Assembly (NCBI RefSeq): GCF_937616625.2
Contig: NC_065571.1
Span: forward strand, 28,780,201 to 28,844,200
DNA length: 64,000 bases
DNA from: Mercurialis annua
Lineage: Eukaryota > Streptophyta > Magnoliopsida > Malpighiales > Euphorbiaceae
Direction of reading: 5' to 3'
Shown here: positions 47,301-61,254 of the stretch, piece by piece
Numbering within the stretch: position 1 is the stretch's first letter
How the letters are laid out: every line of letters begins with the position of its first letter
The notes under the pieces: generated by a model
Told to the model about the DNA's origin: nothing
The model's input: only the letters and a program-made list of their open reading frames with translations
The model's database searches: none
Translations under genes and position numbers: made by a program

Positions 47301-49359
47301 GAAACGTTTGGATTTGTTTAGTAATATTTGTAAACATTTGGCTTCAATCACTACAAAGGTTAAACATTCGGATTTTTTTCGTAACGTTTGTAAACGTTTG
47401 GCAGAAATCGCTAAAAAGGTGAAATGTTTTGATTTGTTTGATAATGTTTTAAAAGTTTGGCTTAAATCGATAAAATGGTGAAACCTTTGGGTTTGTTACG
47501 TAAGGTTTGTAAACGTTTGACATAAATTGCTAAAAAGGTGAAATGTTTGGTTTTGTTTTGTAACGTTTGTAAACGTTCGGTTTAAATCGCTAAAAAGGTG
47601 AAACATTTGGATCTGTTTTGTAAAATTTGTAAACATTTGGTTTAAATTGCTAAAAAGGTGAAACGCTTGGATTTGTTTCGTAACGTTTGTAAACGTTTGG
47701 CTTAAATTGCTAAAAAGGTGAAACGCTTGGATTTGTTTTGTAACATTTGGAAACGTTTGGCTTAAATTGCTAAAAAGGTGAAACACTTGGATTTGTTTCG
47801 CAACGTTTGCTAACGTTTGGCGTAAATTGCTAAAAAGGTGAAACGCTTGGATTTGTTTTGTAACGTTTGTAAACGTTCGGCTTAAATTGCTAAAAAGGTG
47901 AAACACTTGGATTTGTTTCGCAACGTTTGCTAACGTTTGGCGTAAATTGTAAAAAAGGTGAAACGTTAGGTTTTGTTTCGTAACGTTTGTAATCATTTTG
48001 CTTAAATTTCTAAAAAGGTGAAATATTTGAATTTGTTTCATAACCTTTGTAAACGTTTGGCTTATATCTCTAAAAAGGTGAAAAGTTTGGATTGTTTTCG
48101 TAACGTTTGTAAACGTTTGGCTTAAATTGCTAAAGCGGTGAAACGCTTGCATTTGTTTCGGAACATTGGTAAACGTTGGGCTTAAATTGCTAAAAAGGTG
48201 AAACGCTTGGATTAGTTTAATAACGTTTGCAAACGTTTGGCTTAAGTTGCTAAAAAGGTGAAATGCTTGGTTTTGTTTCGTAACGTTTGTAAAGGTTTGG
48301 CTTAAATCGCTAAAAATGTGAAACGTTTGTATTTGTTTCGTAACGTTTTAAATGTTTTGTTTTGTTTCAAAACATTTGTAAACTTTTGCCTTAAATCGCT
48401 AAAAAGGGGAAACGTTTGGATTTGCTTCGTGACGTTTGTAAACGTTTGGTTTGAATCGGTATAAAGGCAAAACGTTTGGATATGTTTCGTAATGTTTGTA
48501 AACGTTTGTCTTAAATCGCTAAAAAGGTGAAACGTTTGGATTTGTTTCGTAACATTCGTAAACGTTTGGCATAAATCGCTAAGAAGGAGAAACATTTGGA
48601 TTTTGTTTCGTATCATTTGTAAACGTTTGGCTTAAATCGCTAAAAACGTGAAACGTTTTGATTTGTTTCGTATGTTTTGTTAACGTTTGGCTTAAATCGC
48701 AAAAAAGGTGATCGTTTGTTAACGTTTGGCTTAAATCGCAAAAACGGTGAAACCTTTGGATTTGTTTCGTAGCGTTTGTAAACATTTGGCTTAAATTGTT
48801 AATAAGGAGAAACGCTTGGATTTTTTTTGTAACGTTTGTAAACGATTGGCTAAAATTGCTAAAAAGGCGAAAAGTTTTGATTTGTTTCGTAGCGTTTATA
48901 AACGTTTGGCTTAAATAGCTAAAAAGGGGAAACGTTTGGATTTGCTTTGTACCGTTTGTAAACGTTTGGCTTAAATCGCTAAAAAGGTGAAACGTTTGGA
49001 TTTGTTTTGTAACGTTTGTAAAAGTTTGGCTTAAATTGCTAAAAAGGTGAAACGCTTGGATTTGTTCTGGAACGTTTGTAAACGTTTGGCTTAAATTGCT
49101 AAAAAGGCGAAACGCTTGGATTTGTTTCGTAACGTTTATAAACTTTTGGCTTAAATTGCTAAAAAGGTGAAACCTTTGGATTTGTTTCGTAACGTTTGTA
49201 AATGTTTGGCTTAAATCGCTAAAAAGGTGAAACGTTTGGATTTGTTTCGTAACGTTTGTAAACGTTTGGCTTCAATCGCTAAAAAGGTGAAACGTTTGGA
49301 TTTGTTTTTTAACGTTTGTAAACGTTTGGTTTCAATCGCTAAAAAGGTGAAACGTTTGG

Positions 49360-50650
49360 ATTTGGTTCGAAACGTTTATAAACGTTTAGCATAAATCGCA
49401 AAAAAGGTGAAATGTTTGGATTTGTTTCGTAACGTTTTAAACGTTTGGCTTAAATCACTGAAATAGGGAAACGTTTGGATTTGTTCCGTACGTTTGTAAA
49501 TGTTTGGCTTATACTGCTAGAAAGGTGAAATGTTTGGTTTTGTTTCGTAACGTTTCTAAACGTTCGGCTTAAATCGCTAAAGAGGTAAAACGTTTGGATT
49601 TCTTTCGGAATGTTTGCAAACGTTTGGCTTAAATTGCTAAAAAGGTGAAACGCTTGGATTTGTTTCGAAAGGTTTGTAAACGTTCGGCTTAAATTACTCA
49701 AAATGTGAAACGCTTGGATTTGTTTTGGAACGTTTGTAAATGTTTGTCTTAAATTGCTAAAAAGATGAAACGCCTATATTTTTTTCGTAACGTTTGTAAA
49801 CGTTTGGCTTAAATTGCTAAAAAGGTGAAATGCTTTGTTTTGTTTCGTTACATTTGTAAAGGTTTGGCTTAAATAGGCAAAAATATGAAACCTTTGGATT
49901 TGTTTCGTAACGTTTTAACGTTTAGTTTTGTTTCGTATCGTTTCTAAGCTTTTGGCTTAAATCGCTAAAAAGGTGAAACGTTGGATTTGTTTCGTAACGT
50001 TTGTAAACGTTTGCCTTATATCGGTATAAAGGCGAAGCGTTTTGATTTGTTTCGTAACTTTTGTAAACATTTGGCTTAAATTGCTAAAAAGGTGAAACGC
50101 TTCTATTTGTTTCGTAGAGTTTGTAAACATTGGCTTAAATTGCTAATAAGGACAAGCGCTTGGATTTGTTTCATAACGTTTGTAAATGTTTGGCTTAAAT
50201 TGCTAAAAAGGTGAAACGTTTGGATTTGTTTCGTAGCGTTTATAAACGTTTGGCTTAAATCGCTAAAAAGGAGAAACGTTTGGATTTGTTACGTAATTTT
50301 TGTAATTGTTTGGTTTAAATCGCTAAAAAGGTGAAACGTTTGGATTTGTTTCGACACGTTTGTCAACGTTTGGATTAAATTGCTAAAAAGGTGAAATGCT
50401 TTGATTTGTTTCGGATCGTTTGTAAACATTTGGCTTAAATTGATAAAAAGGTTAAACACTTGGATTTGTTTCGTAATGTTTGTAAACGTTTTGCTTAAAT
50501 TGCTAAAAAGGTGAAACGCTTGGTTTTTTTCCGTAACGTTTGTAAAGGTCTGGCATAAATCTCTAAAAATGTGAAACGTTTGGATTTGTTTCGTAACGTT
50601 TTAAGGGTTTGGTTTTGTTTCGTAACGTTTGTAAAGGTTTGGCTTAAATC
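49360..50650. repeat. Higher-order segment shared with block 2 (copy at 24640-26100)
   Basis: This is the partner of the segment at 24640. The two copies are about 24.7 kb apart with two retroelement insertions between them. They share a run of at least six rare unit variants in the same order. Confidence 0.75.
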
Positions 50651-53600
50651 GCTAAATATGTGAAGCTTGGATTTATTTCGTAATGTTCTAAACAGTTGGT
50701 TTTATTCTGTAACATTTGTTAACGTTTGGCTTAAATCGCTAAAATGGGGAAACGTATGGATTTTTTTTGTAGCGTTTGTAAACGTTTGGCTTAAATTGCT
50801 AAAAAGGTGAAACGTTTGGATTTGTTTCATAGCGGTTATAAACGTTTGGCTTAAATCGCTAAAAAGGCGAAACGTTTGGATTTTTTTCGTATCGTTTGTA
50901 AACGTTTGGCTTATATCGCTAAAAAGGTGAAACGTTTGGATTTGTTTCCTAACGTTTTTAAACGTTCGGCTTAAATTGCTAAAAAGGTGAAACAGTTTTA
51001 TTTGTTTCGTAACGTTTGTAAACGTTTGGCTTCAATTGCTATAAAGGAGAAACGGTTGGATTTGTTTCGTAACGTTTCTAAACGTTTGGCTTAAATTGCT
51101 AAAAAGGAGAAACATTTGGATTTGTTTGTAATGTTTTTAAAAGTTTGGCTTAAATTGCTAAAAAAGTGAAACGGTTGGATTTGTTTCGTAACGTTTGTAT
51201 ACGTTTGGCTTAAATAGTAAAAAAGGTGAAACGCTTTGTTTTGTTTTGTAACATTTGTCTTAAATAGCTAAAAATGTGAAATGTTTGGATTTGTTTCGTA
51301 ACGTTTTAAACGTTTGGTTTTGTTGTGTAACGTTTGTAAACGGTTGGCTTAAATCGCTAAAAAGACAAAACGTTTGGATTTGTTTCGTAACGTTTGTAAA
51401 TGTTTGGCTTAAATCGCTAAAAAGGGGAAACGTTTAAATTTGTTTCGTAACGGTTGTAAACGTTTGGCTTAAATCCTAAAAAGGTTAAATGTTTGGATTT
51501 GTTTCGTGTCGTTTGTAAACGTTTGGCTTATATTGCTAAAAAGGTGAAACGCTTTGATTTGTTTTGTAACGTTTGTAAACGTTTGGCTTAAATTGCTAAA
51601 GAGGTGAAACGTTTGGATTTGTTTCGTAGCATTTATAAACGTTTGGCTTAAATCGCTAAAAAGGGGAAACATTTGGATTTGTTTCGCACAATTTGTAAAC
51701 GTTTGGCTTAAATCGCTAAAAAGGTGAAATATTTGGATTTGTTTCGTAATGATTTTAAATGTCTGGCTTAAATTGCTAAAAACGTGAAACACTTGGATTT
51801 GTTTCGTAACGTTTGTAAACATTTGGCTTAAATTTCTAAAAAGGTGGAAAGCTTAGATTTGTTTCATTACGTTTGTAAATGTTTGGCTTATATTGCTATA
51901 AAGGAGAAACACTTGGATTTGTTTCGTATCGTTTGTAAATGTTTGGCTTAAATTGCTAAAAAGGAGAAACGTTTGGATTTGTTTCGTAACGTTTGTAAAT
52001 GTTTGGCTTAAATCGCTAAAAAGGGGAAACGTTTAAATTTGTTTCGTAACGGTTGTAAACGTTTGGCTTAAATCCTAAAAAGGTGAAATGTTTGGATTTG
52101 TTTCGTGTCGTTTGTAAACGTTTGGCTTAAATTGTTAAAAAGGTAAAACATTTTGAATTGTTTTGGAACGTTTGTAAATGTTTGGCTTAAATTGCTAAAG
52201 AGGTCAAACGTTTGGATTTGTTTCGTAGCATTTATAAACGTTTGGCTTAAATCGCTAAAAAGGGGAAACATTTGGATTTGTTTCATACAATTTGTAAATG
52301 TTTGGCTTAAATCGCTAAAAAGGTGAAATATTTGTTTCGTATAGTTTGTAAACGTTTGGCTTAAATTGCTAAAAAGGAGAAACGTTTGGATTTGTTTCGT
52401 AATGTTTTTAAACGTTTGGCTTAAATTGCTAAAAAAGTGAAAATCTTAGATTTGTTTCGTAACGTTTGTAAACGTTTGCCTTAAATTGTAAAAAAGGTGA
52501 AACGCTTGATTTTGTTTTGTAACATTTGTAAAGATTTGGCTTAAATAACTAAAAATGTGAAATGTTTGGATTTGTTTGATAACGTTTTAAACGTTTGGTT
52601 TTGTTTTGTAACGTTTGTAAACGTTTGGCTTAAATCGCTAAAAAGACAAAACGTTTGGATTTGTTTCGTAACGTTTGTAAACGTTTGGCTTAAATCCTAA
52701 AAAGGTGAAATGTTTGGATTTGTTTTGTGTCGTTTGTAAACGTTTGGCTTAAATTGCTAAAAGGGTGAAACGCTTTGATTTGTTTCATAACGTTTGTAAA
52801 CGTTTGGCTTAAATTGATAAAGAGGTGAAACGTTTGGATTTGTTTCGTAGCATTTATAAATGTTTGGCTTAAATCGCTAAAAAGGGGGAACACTTGGATT
52901 TGTTTCGTAACGTTTGTAAACATTTGGCTTAAATTTCTAAAAAGGTGAAAAGCTTGGATTTGTTTCATTACGTTTGTAAACGTTTGGCTTGAATTGCTAA
53001 AAAGGTAAAACACTTGGTTTTGTTTCGTAACGTTTGTAAAGGTTTGGCTTAAATCCCTTAAAATGTGGAACGTTTGGATTAGTTTCGTAACATTTGTAAA
53101 CGTTTGGCTTCAATCGCTAAAAAGGTGAAACATTTGGATTTGTTTCGTAACGTTTGTAAACATTTGGCTTAAATCGCTAAAATAGAGAAACGTTTGGATT
53201 TGTTTCGTAACGTTTATAAACGTTTGGCTGAAATAGCTAAAAAGGTGAAACATTTGAATTTATTTCGTTACGTTTGTAAATGTTTTGCTGAAATCGCTAA
53301 AAAGGTGAAACATTTGAATTCATTTCATAACGTTTGTAAACGTTTTGCTTAAATCGCTAAAAAGTTGAAACGTTTGGATTTGTTTCGTAACTTTTTTAAA
53401 CGTTCTACTTAAATTGCTAAAAAGTTGAAACACTTGGATTTGTTTCGTAACGTTTTTAACGTTTGGCTTAAATTGCTAAAAAGGTGAAACACTTGGATTT
53501 GTTTAGTAATGTTTGTAAACGTTTGACTTAAATTGCTAAAAAGGTGATACGTTTGGATTTGTTACGTAACGTTTGGAAACGTTTGGCTTAAATTGCTAAA

Positions 53601-54511
53601 AAGGTGAAACATTTGGATTTGTTTCATAGAATTTGTAATAGTTTAGCTTAAATCGCTTAAACGGTGAAACGTCTGGATTTGTTTCGTAACGTTTATAAAA
53701 GTTTGGCTTAAATTGCTAAAAAGTTATACGCTTGGATTTATTTCGTAATGTTTGTAAACGTTTGGTTTATTTTTGTAACGTTTGTAAACGTTCGGCTTAA
53801 ATCGCTGAAAAGGTGAAACGTTAGATTTTGTTTCGTATAGTTTGTGAACGTTTGGCCTAAATTGCTAAAAAGGGGAAACGTTTGGTTTTGTTTCGTAACG
53901 TTTGTAAAGTTTAGCTTAAATCGCTAAAAAGGTGAAACGTTTGGTTTTATTTCGTAACGTTTGTAAATGTTTGGCTTAAATTGCTAAAAAGGTGAACCTT
54001 TTGTTTTCGTTTCGTAACGTTTGTAAATGTTTGGCTTGAATTGCTAAAAATATGAAACGTTTGGTTTTGTTCCGTAAAGTTTGTAAATGTTTGGCTTAAA
54101 TTGCTAAAAAGGTTAAACGCTTTGATTTTTTCGTAACGCTTGTAAACGTTTGGTTTTGTGTAACGTTTGTAATCGTTTGGCTTAAATATCTAAAAAGGTG
54201 ACACGTTTGGTTTTGTTTCGTAACGTTTGTAAACGTTTGGCTTGAATCGCTAAAAAGGTGAAATATTTGGATTTGTTTCGTATCGTTTGTAAACATATGT
54301 CATAAATTGTTAAACAGGTGAAACGCTTGGATTTATTTCGTAACGTTTGTAAACGTTTGGCTTATATCGCTAAAAAAGTGTAATGTTTGGATATGTTTCG
54401 AAAGGATTGTAAACGTTTGGCTTAAATCGCTAAAAAGGTGAAACGTTTGGTTTTGTTTTGTAACGTTTATTAAAATTTGGCTTAAATCGCTAAAATTGTG
54501 AAACGTTTGTT

Positions 54512-54720
54512 TTTGTTCCGTTTACAAACATAAAGAAAAAAAACCAAACGTTACGAAAGACTCAAAGATAAGCGAAACAAATCCAAACGTTTGCATTTGT
54601 TTCGTAACATTTGAAACGTTTGGTTTGTTTCGTAAATTAGTAAATATTTGGCTTAAATCGCTATAAAGGTAAACGTTTGGCTTCAATTTACATGTTTGGC
54701 TTAAATTGCTAAAAAGGTAA
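54512..54720. repeat. Satellite segment with mini-inversion and foreign word, copy 1
   Basis: From 54521 the sequence switches to the opposite orientation (TTTACAAACAT, then ACCAAACGTTACGAAA), includes non-satellite GACTCAAAGATAAGC, and switches back at AAACGTTTG near 54592. Forward units with unusual deletions follow (GGTAAACGTTTGGCTTCAAT). The same composite occurs at 61255-61450. Confidence 0.75.
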
Positions 54721-55331
54721 AACAGTTGGATTTGTTTCGTAACGTGTGTAAACGTTTGACTTAAATCGCTAAAATGGTGAAACGTTTGGATTGGTTTCGT
54801 AACGTTTGTAAACGTTTGATTTCAATAGCTACAAAGGTGAAGCATTTGGATTTGTTTCATAACGTTTGTAAACGTTTGGCTTGGATTTGTTTCGTAACGT
54901 TTGTAAACGTTTGGCTTAAATCGCTAAGAAGGGGAAACGTTTGGATTTGTTTCGTAACGTTTTAAACGTTTGGCTTAAATCGCTAAAATGGAGAAACTTT
55001 TTAGATTTGTTTCGTAACGTTTGTAAACAATTGGCTTAAATCGCTAAAAAGGTGAAATGTTTGGTTTTTTTTCGTAACGTTTGTAAAGGTTTGGATTTGT
55101 TTCATAACGTTTGTAAACGTTTGGCTTCAATCACTAGAAAGGGGAAACGTTTGGATTTGTTTCGTAATGTTTATGAACGTTTGGCTTAAATTTTTAAAAA
55201 GGGGAAACGCTTGGATTTGTTTCGTAACCTTTGTAAACGTTTGGCTTAAATTGCTAAAAAGGAGAAACGTTTGGATTTATTTCGTAATGTTTATAAACAT
55301 TTGGTTTTGTTTCTTAACGTTTGTAAACGTT

Positions 55332-56425
55332 TCGAAATAAATCCAAGCGTTTCACCTTTTAAGCAATTTAATCTGAACATTTAATAAATGTTACAAAACA
55401 AATCCAAACGTTTCACATTTTTGGCGATTTAAGCCAAACAAACACGTTACGAAACAAATCCAAACGTTTCCCCATTTTAGCGATTTAAGCCAAACGTTTA
55501 CAAAGGTTATGAAACAAAACCAAACGTTCCCCCTGTTTAGCGATTTAAGTCAAACGTTTACAAACCTTACGAAACAAAACCAAACGTTTCACATTTTTAG
55601 CGATTTAAGCCAAACGTTTCAAAACGTTACGAAACAAACCGAATGTTTCACCTTTTTAGCGATTTAAGCCAATCATTTACAAACTTTACGAAACAAATCA
55701 AAACGTTTTACCTTTTTAGAGATTTCAGCCAAACGTTTACAAACGTTACGAAACAAATCCAAACGTTTCACCTTTTTAGCGATTGAAGCCAAACGTTTAC
55801 AAATGTTAGGAAACAAATCCGAACGTTTCTCCTTTTTGGTAATTGATGCCAAACGTTTCCAAACGTTACGAAAGAAATCGAAACGTTTCGCCTTTTTAGC
55901 AATTTAAGCAAAACGTTTAGAAACGTTACAAAACAAATCCAAATGTTTCCCATTTTTAGCGATTTAAGCCAAACATTTAAAATGTTTCACATTTTTAGCG
56001 ATTTAGATTAATTTAGTTTATTTTAGTTTAATTAATTTTAATAACTAGTTAATTATAATTAATTTACGTTTACGAAAAGGTGAATCAAAACCAAACGTTT
56101 CACATTTTTAGCGATTTAAGCCAAACATTTACAAATGTTAGGAAACAAATCCAAACGTTTAATCTTTTTAGCGATTTAAGCCAAACGTTGACAAACGTTA
56201 TGAAATAAAATTACGAAACAAATCCAAACGTTTCACCTTTTTAGCAATTTAAGCCAAGTGTTTTCAAACGTTACGAAACAAATTCAAATGTTTTACCTTT
56301 ATAGAGATTTATGTCAAACGTTTACAAACATTACGTTACAAATCCAAACGTTTCACCTTTTTAGTGATTGAAGCCAAGCGTTTCACCGTTTGGATTTTTT
56401 AGTGATTGAAGCCAAGCGTTTCACC
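55332..56425 (-). repeat. Inverted satellite segment
   Basis: Units here read on the opposite strand (GAAACAAATCCAAACG, CACCTTTTTAGCG, ATTTAAGCCAAACG). The left switch is within AAACGTTT, a palindrome of the unit. At the right end, TAGTGATTGAAGCCAAGCG occurs twice (about 56362 and 56400) before forward units resume at 56426. Irregular inserts lie inside. Confidence 0.88.
56004..56066. other. AT-rich insert in the inverted satellite segment
   Basis: About 63 bp of TTAATTTAG/TTTAGTTTAATTAA-type sequence without unit similarity, including the palindrome TAACTAGTTA. It is too short to classify. Confidence 0.6.
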
Positions 56426-59400
56426 GCTTAAATCGCTAAAAAGGGGACACATTTGGATTTTTTTTCTCGTACAATTTGTAAACGATTGGCTTAAATCACT
56501 AAATAAGTGAAACATTTTGATTGTTTCGTAATGTTTTTAAACGTTTGGCTTAAATTGCTAAAGAGGTGAAACACTTGGATTTGTTTCGTAACGTTTGTAT
56601 ACGTTTGGCTTAAATTGCTAAAAAGGTGAAAAGCTTGGATTTGTTTCCTTACGTTTGTAAACGTTTGGCATAAATTGCTAAAAAGGTGAAACGCTTGGTT
56701 TTGTTTCGTAATGTTTGTAAAGGTTTGGCTTAAATCGCTAAAAAGGAAAAACATTTGGATTTTTTTCGTAGCGTTTGTAAACGTTTGGTTTAAACCGCTA
56801 AAAAGGTGAAACATTTGGATTTGTTTCGTAATGATTGTAAACGTTTGGCCTAAATTGCTAAAAAGGTTAAACGCTTTGATTTCTTTCGTAACGTTTGTAA
56901 ACGTTTGGCTTAAATTGCTAAAAAGGTAAAACGTTTGGATTTGTTTCGTATCATTTATAAATGTTTAGCTTAAATCGCTAAAAAGGGGACACATTTGGAT
57001 TTTTTTCGTACAATTTGTAAACGATTGGCTTAAATCACAAAATAAGTGAAACATTTTGATTTGTTTCGTAATGTTTTTAAACGTTTGGCTTAAATTTCTA
57101 AAAAGGTGAAACACTTGGATTTGTTTCGTAACGTTTGGCTTAAATTTCTAAAAAGGTGAAAAGCTTGGATTTGTTTCCTTACGTTTGTAAACGTTTGGCA
57201 TTAATTGCTAAAAAGGTGAAATGCTTGGTTTTGTTTCGTAAAGTTTGTAAAGATTTGGCTTAAATCGCTAAAAATGTGAAACGTTTGGATTTGTTTCGTA
57301 ACTTTTGTAAACGTTTGGCTTCAATCGCTAAAAAGGTGAAACATTTGGATTTGTTTCGTAACGTTTGCAAACTTTTGGCTTAAATCGCTAAAATGGGGAA
57401 ACGTTTGGATTTATTTCGTAACGTTTGTAAACGTTTGGCTGAAATCACTAAAAAGGTGAAACATTTGGATTTATTTCGTAACGTTTGTAAATGTTTTGCT
57501 TAAATCGCTAAAAAGGGGAAACGTTTGGATTTGTTTCGTAACTTTTTAAAACGTTTGGCTTAAATTTTTAAAAAGGTGAAACACTTGGATTTGTTTCGTA
57601 ATGTTTGGCTTAAATTGCTAAAAAGGTGAAACACTTTGATTTGTTTTGTAACGTTTGTAAACGTTTGACTTAAATTGCTAAAAAGGTGAAACGTTTGGAT
57701 TTGTTTCGTAACGTTTGGAAACGTTTGGCTTAAATTGCTAAAAAGGAAAAACGTTTGGATTTGTTTCGTAGCGTTTGTAAACGTTTGGCTTAAATCGCTA
57801 AAAAGGTGAAACGTTTGGATTTGTTTCGTAACGATTGTAAACGTTTGGCTTAAATAGTTAAAAAGGGGAAACGTTTGGATTTGTTTCGTATCGTTTTTAA
57901 ACGTTTAGCTTATATCGCTAAAAAGGTGAAACTTATGGATTTGTTTCGTAACGTTTTTAAACGTTTGGCTTAAATTGCTAAAAAGGTGAAACATTTTTAT
58001 TTTTTTCATAACGTTTGTAAACGTTTGGCTTAAATTGCTAAAAAGGAGAAAGGCTTGGATTTGCTTCGTATCGTTTGTAAACGTTTGGCTTAAATTGCTA
58101 AAAAGAAGAAACGTTTGGATTTGTTTCGTAACATTTTAAACGTTTGGATTTGTTTGTAAACGTTTGGCATAAATTGCTAAAAAAGTGAAACTCTTGGTTT
58201 TGTTTCGTAATGTTTGTAAACGTTTGGCTTAAATTGTAAAAAATATGAAACGCTTGGTTTTGTTTCGTAACATTTGTAAAGATTTGGCTTAAATAGCTAA
58301 AAATGTGAAATGTTTGGATTTATTTCGTAACATTTTAAAGGTTTGGTTTTATTTTGAAACGTTTGTAAACGTTTGGCTTAAATCACTAAAAAGACAAAAC
58401 GTTTGGATTTGTTTCGTAACGTTTATAAACATTTCGCTTAAATCGCTAAAAAGGGAAAACGTTTGGATTTGTTTCGTAACGGTTGTAAACGGTTGGCTTA
58501 AATCCTAAAAAGGTAAAATGTTTGGATTTGTTTCGTGTTGTTTCTAAACATTTCGCTTAAATTGCTAAAAAAAGTGAAACGCTTTGATTTTTTTCGTAAC
58601 GTTTGTAAACGTTTGGCTTAAATTGCTAAAAAGGGGAAACATTTGGATTTATTTCGTAACATTTGTAAACGTTTTAGTTAAATCGCTAAAAAGGTGAAAC
58701 ATTTGGATTTGTTTCATAACTTTTTTAAACGTTTGGGTTAAATTTTTAAAAAGGTGAAACACTTGGATTTGTTTTGTAACGTTTGTAAACGTTTGGCTTC
58801 AATTGCTAAAAAGGTGAAACATTTGGATTTGTTTTGTAACGTTTGTAACCGTTTGACTTAAATTGCTAAAAATATGAAACATTTGGATTTGTTTTGTAAC
58901 GTTTGGAAACGTTTAGCTTAAATTGCTAAAAAGGTGAAATGTTTGGATTTGTTTCGTAAAGTTTGTAAGCGTTTGGCTTAAATTGCTAAAAGGGTTAAAC
59001 GCTTGGATTTTTTTCGTAACGTTTGTATACGTTTGGTTTGGTTTTGTTACATTAGTAAACATTTGGCTTAAATATCTAAATAGGTGACATATTTGGTTTT
59101 GCTTCGTAACGTTTGTAAACGTTAGGTGAAATGTTTGGATTTGTTTCGTAACGTTTGTAAACGTTTGCCTTAAATTGCTAAAAAGGAGAAACGATTCTCT
59201 TTGTTTCATAATGTTCGTAAATGTTTGGCTTAAATTGCTAAAAAGGGGAAACGTTTGGATTTGTTTCGTAACGTCTGTAAACGTTTGGCTTAAATCAATA
59301 AAAATGTGAAACGATTGGATTTTTTCCGTACCGTTTGTAAAAGTTTGGTCTTGTTTTGTAATGTTTGTAAACGTTTGCCTTAATTCGCTAAAAAAGTGAA

Positions 59401-61254
59401 ACGTTTGGTTTTTTTCGTAACGTTTTAAACGTTTGGTTTTGTTTCGTTACGTTTGTAAACGTTCGGCTTAAATCGTTAAAAAGGTTAAACGTTTGGATTT
59501 GTTTTGTAACGTTTGTAAACGCTTGGCTTAAATCGCCAAAAAGGTGAAACGTTTGGATTTGTTTCATAACGTTTGTAAACATTTGGCTTAAATCGCTAAA
59601 AAGATGAAACGTTTGGTTTTGTTTCGTAACGTTTGTAAACGTTTCGCTTAAATCGCTTGCTTAATAGGTGAAACATTTGGATTTTCTTATGTAACGTTTT
59701 TAAACGTTTGGCTTAAATCACTAAAAACGTAAAACTTTTGAATTTGTTTCGCAACGTTTGGCTTAAATTGCTAAAAAGGCAAAACGCTTTGATTTTTTTC
59801 GTAACGTTTATAAACGTTTGGTTTTATTTTAAAACTTTTGTTAACGATTGGCTTAAATCGCTAAAAAGGTGAACCGTTTGGTTTTGTTTCGTAACATTTG
59901 TAAGCATTTGGCTTAAATCTTGAAAATTGTGAAACATTTGGATTTGTTTCGTAACGTTTGTAAACGTTTGGCTTATCTCGCTAAAAAGGTGAAATGTTTG
60001 GATTTGTTTCGTATTGTTTGTAATGTTTGGCTTAAATTGCTAAAAAGGTGAAACATTTGAATTCGTTTCGTAACGTGTGTAAACGTTTGGCTTAAATCGC
60101 TAAAAAGGTGAAACGTTATGATTTGTTTCGTAACGTCTGTAATCATTTGGCTTAAATTGCTAAAAATGTGAAACAATTGGATTTATTTCGTAACGTTTGT
60201 AAACATTTGGCTTAAATTGCTTAAAAGGTCAAACGTTTGGATTTGTTTCGTATCATTTGTAGACGTTTGGCTTAAATTGCTAAAAAGATGAAACGTTTGG
60301 ATTATTTTCGTAACGTTTGTAAATGTTTAACTTAAATTGCTAAGAAGGTTAAATGTTTGGTCTTGTTTTGTAATGTTTGTAAACGTTTGGCTTAAATTGC
60401 TAAAAAGGTGAAACGTTTATTTTTTTATTTTAACGTTTTAAACGTTTGGTTTTGTTTTGTAACGTTTTAAACAGTTGGTTTTGTTTCGGATTGTTTGTAA
60501 ACATTTGGTTTTGTTTCGTAACGTTTGTAGACGTTTGGCTTAAATTGCTTAAAAGGTGAAATGTTTGGTTTTGTTTCGTAACGTTTGGCTTAAATTGCTA
60601 AAAAGATGAAACTTTTTTATTTGTTTCGTAGCGTTTGTTAATGTTTAGATATTCATAAATATTTGTAAACGTTTGGCTTAAATTACTTAAAAGGTGAAAC
60701 GTTTGGTTTTATTTCGTAACGTTTGTAAACGTTTGGCTTAAATCGCTAAAAAGATGAAACACTTGGCTTCAATCGCTAAAAAGGTAAAATGTTTGGATTT
60801 TTTTCGTAACATTTGTAAACGTTTGGCTTAAATTGCTAAAAAGATGAAACGTTTGGATTTCTAACGTAATATTTGTAAACGTTTGACTTAAATTGCTATA
60901 AAGGTGAAACATTAAGATTTTTTTCGTAACGTTTATAAATGTTTGGCTTAAATTGCTAAGGTGAAATGTTTGGTTTTGTTTCGTAAAGTTTGTAAACATT
61001 TGGCTTAAATTGCTAAAAAGATGAAACGTTTGGATTGGTTTCGTAATTTTGTAAATGTTTGGCTTAAATTGCTAAAAAGGTGAAACATTTGGATTTGTTT
61101 CGTAACGTTTGTAAACGTTTGGCTTAAATTGCTAAAATGGTGAAACATTTGGATTTGTTTCGTAGCGTTTGTAAACATTTGGGTTAAATCACTAAAAAGG
61201 TGAAACGTTTGGTTTTGTTTCGTAGCGCTTGTAAATGTTCGGCTTAAATCACAA

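Noticed and set aside
47496..48152. 218-codon minus-strand open frame
   Set aside because: It is entirely 60-bp satellite read in one frame. Peers occur in every block with random starts and stops, and there is no promoter or conserved domain.
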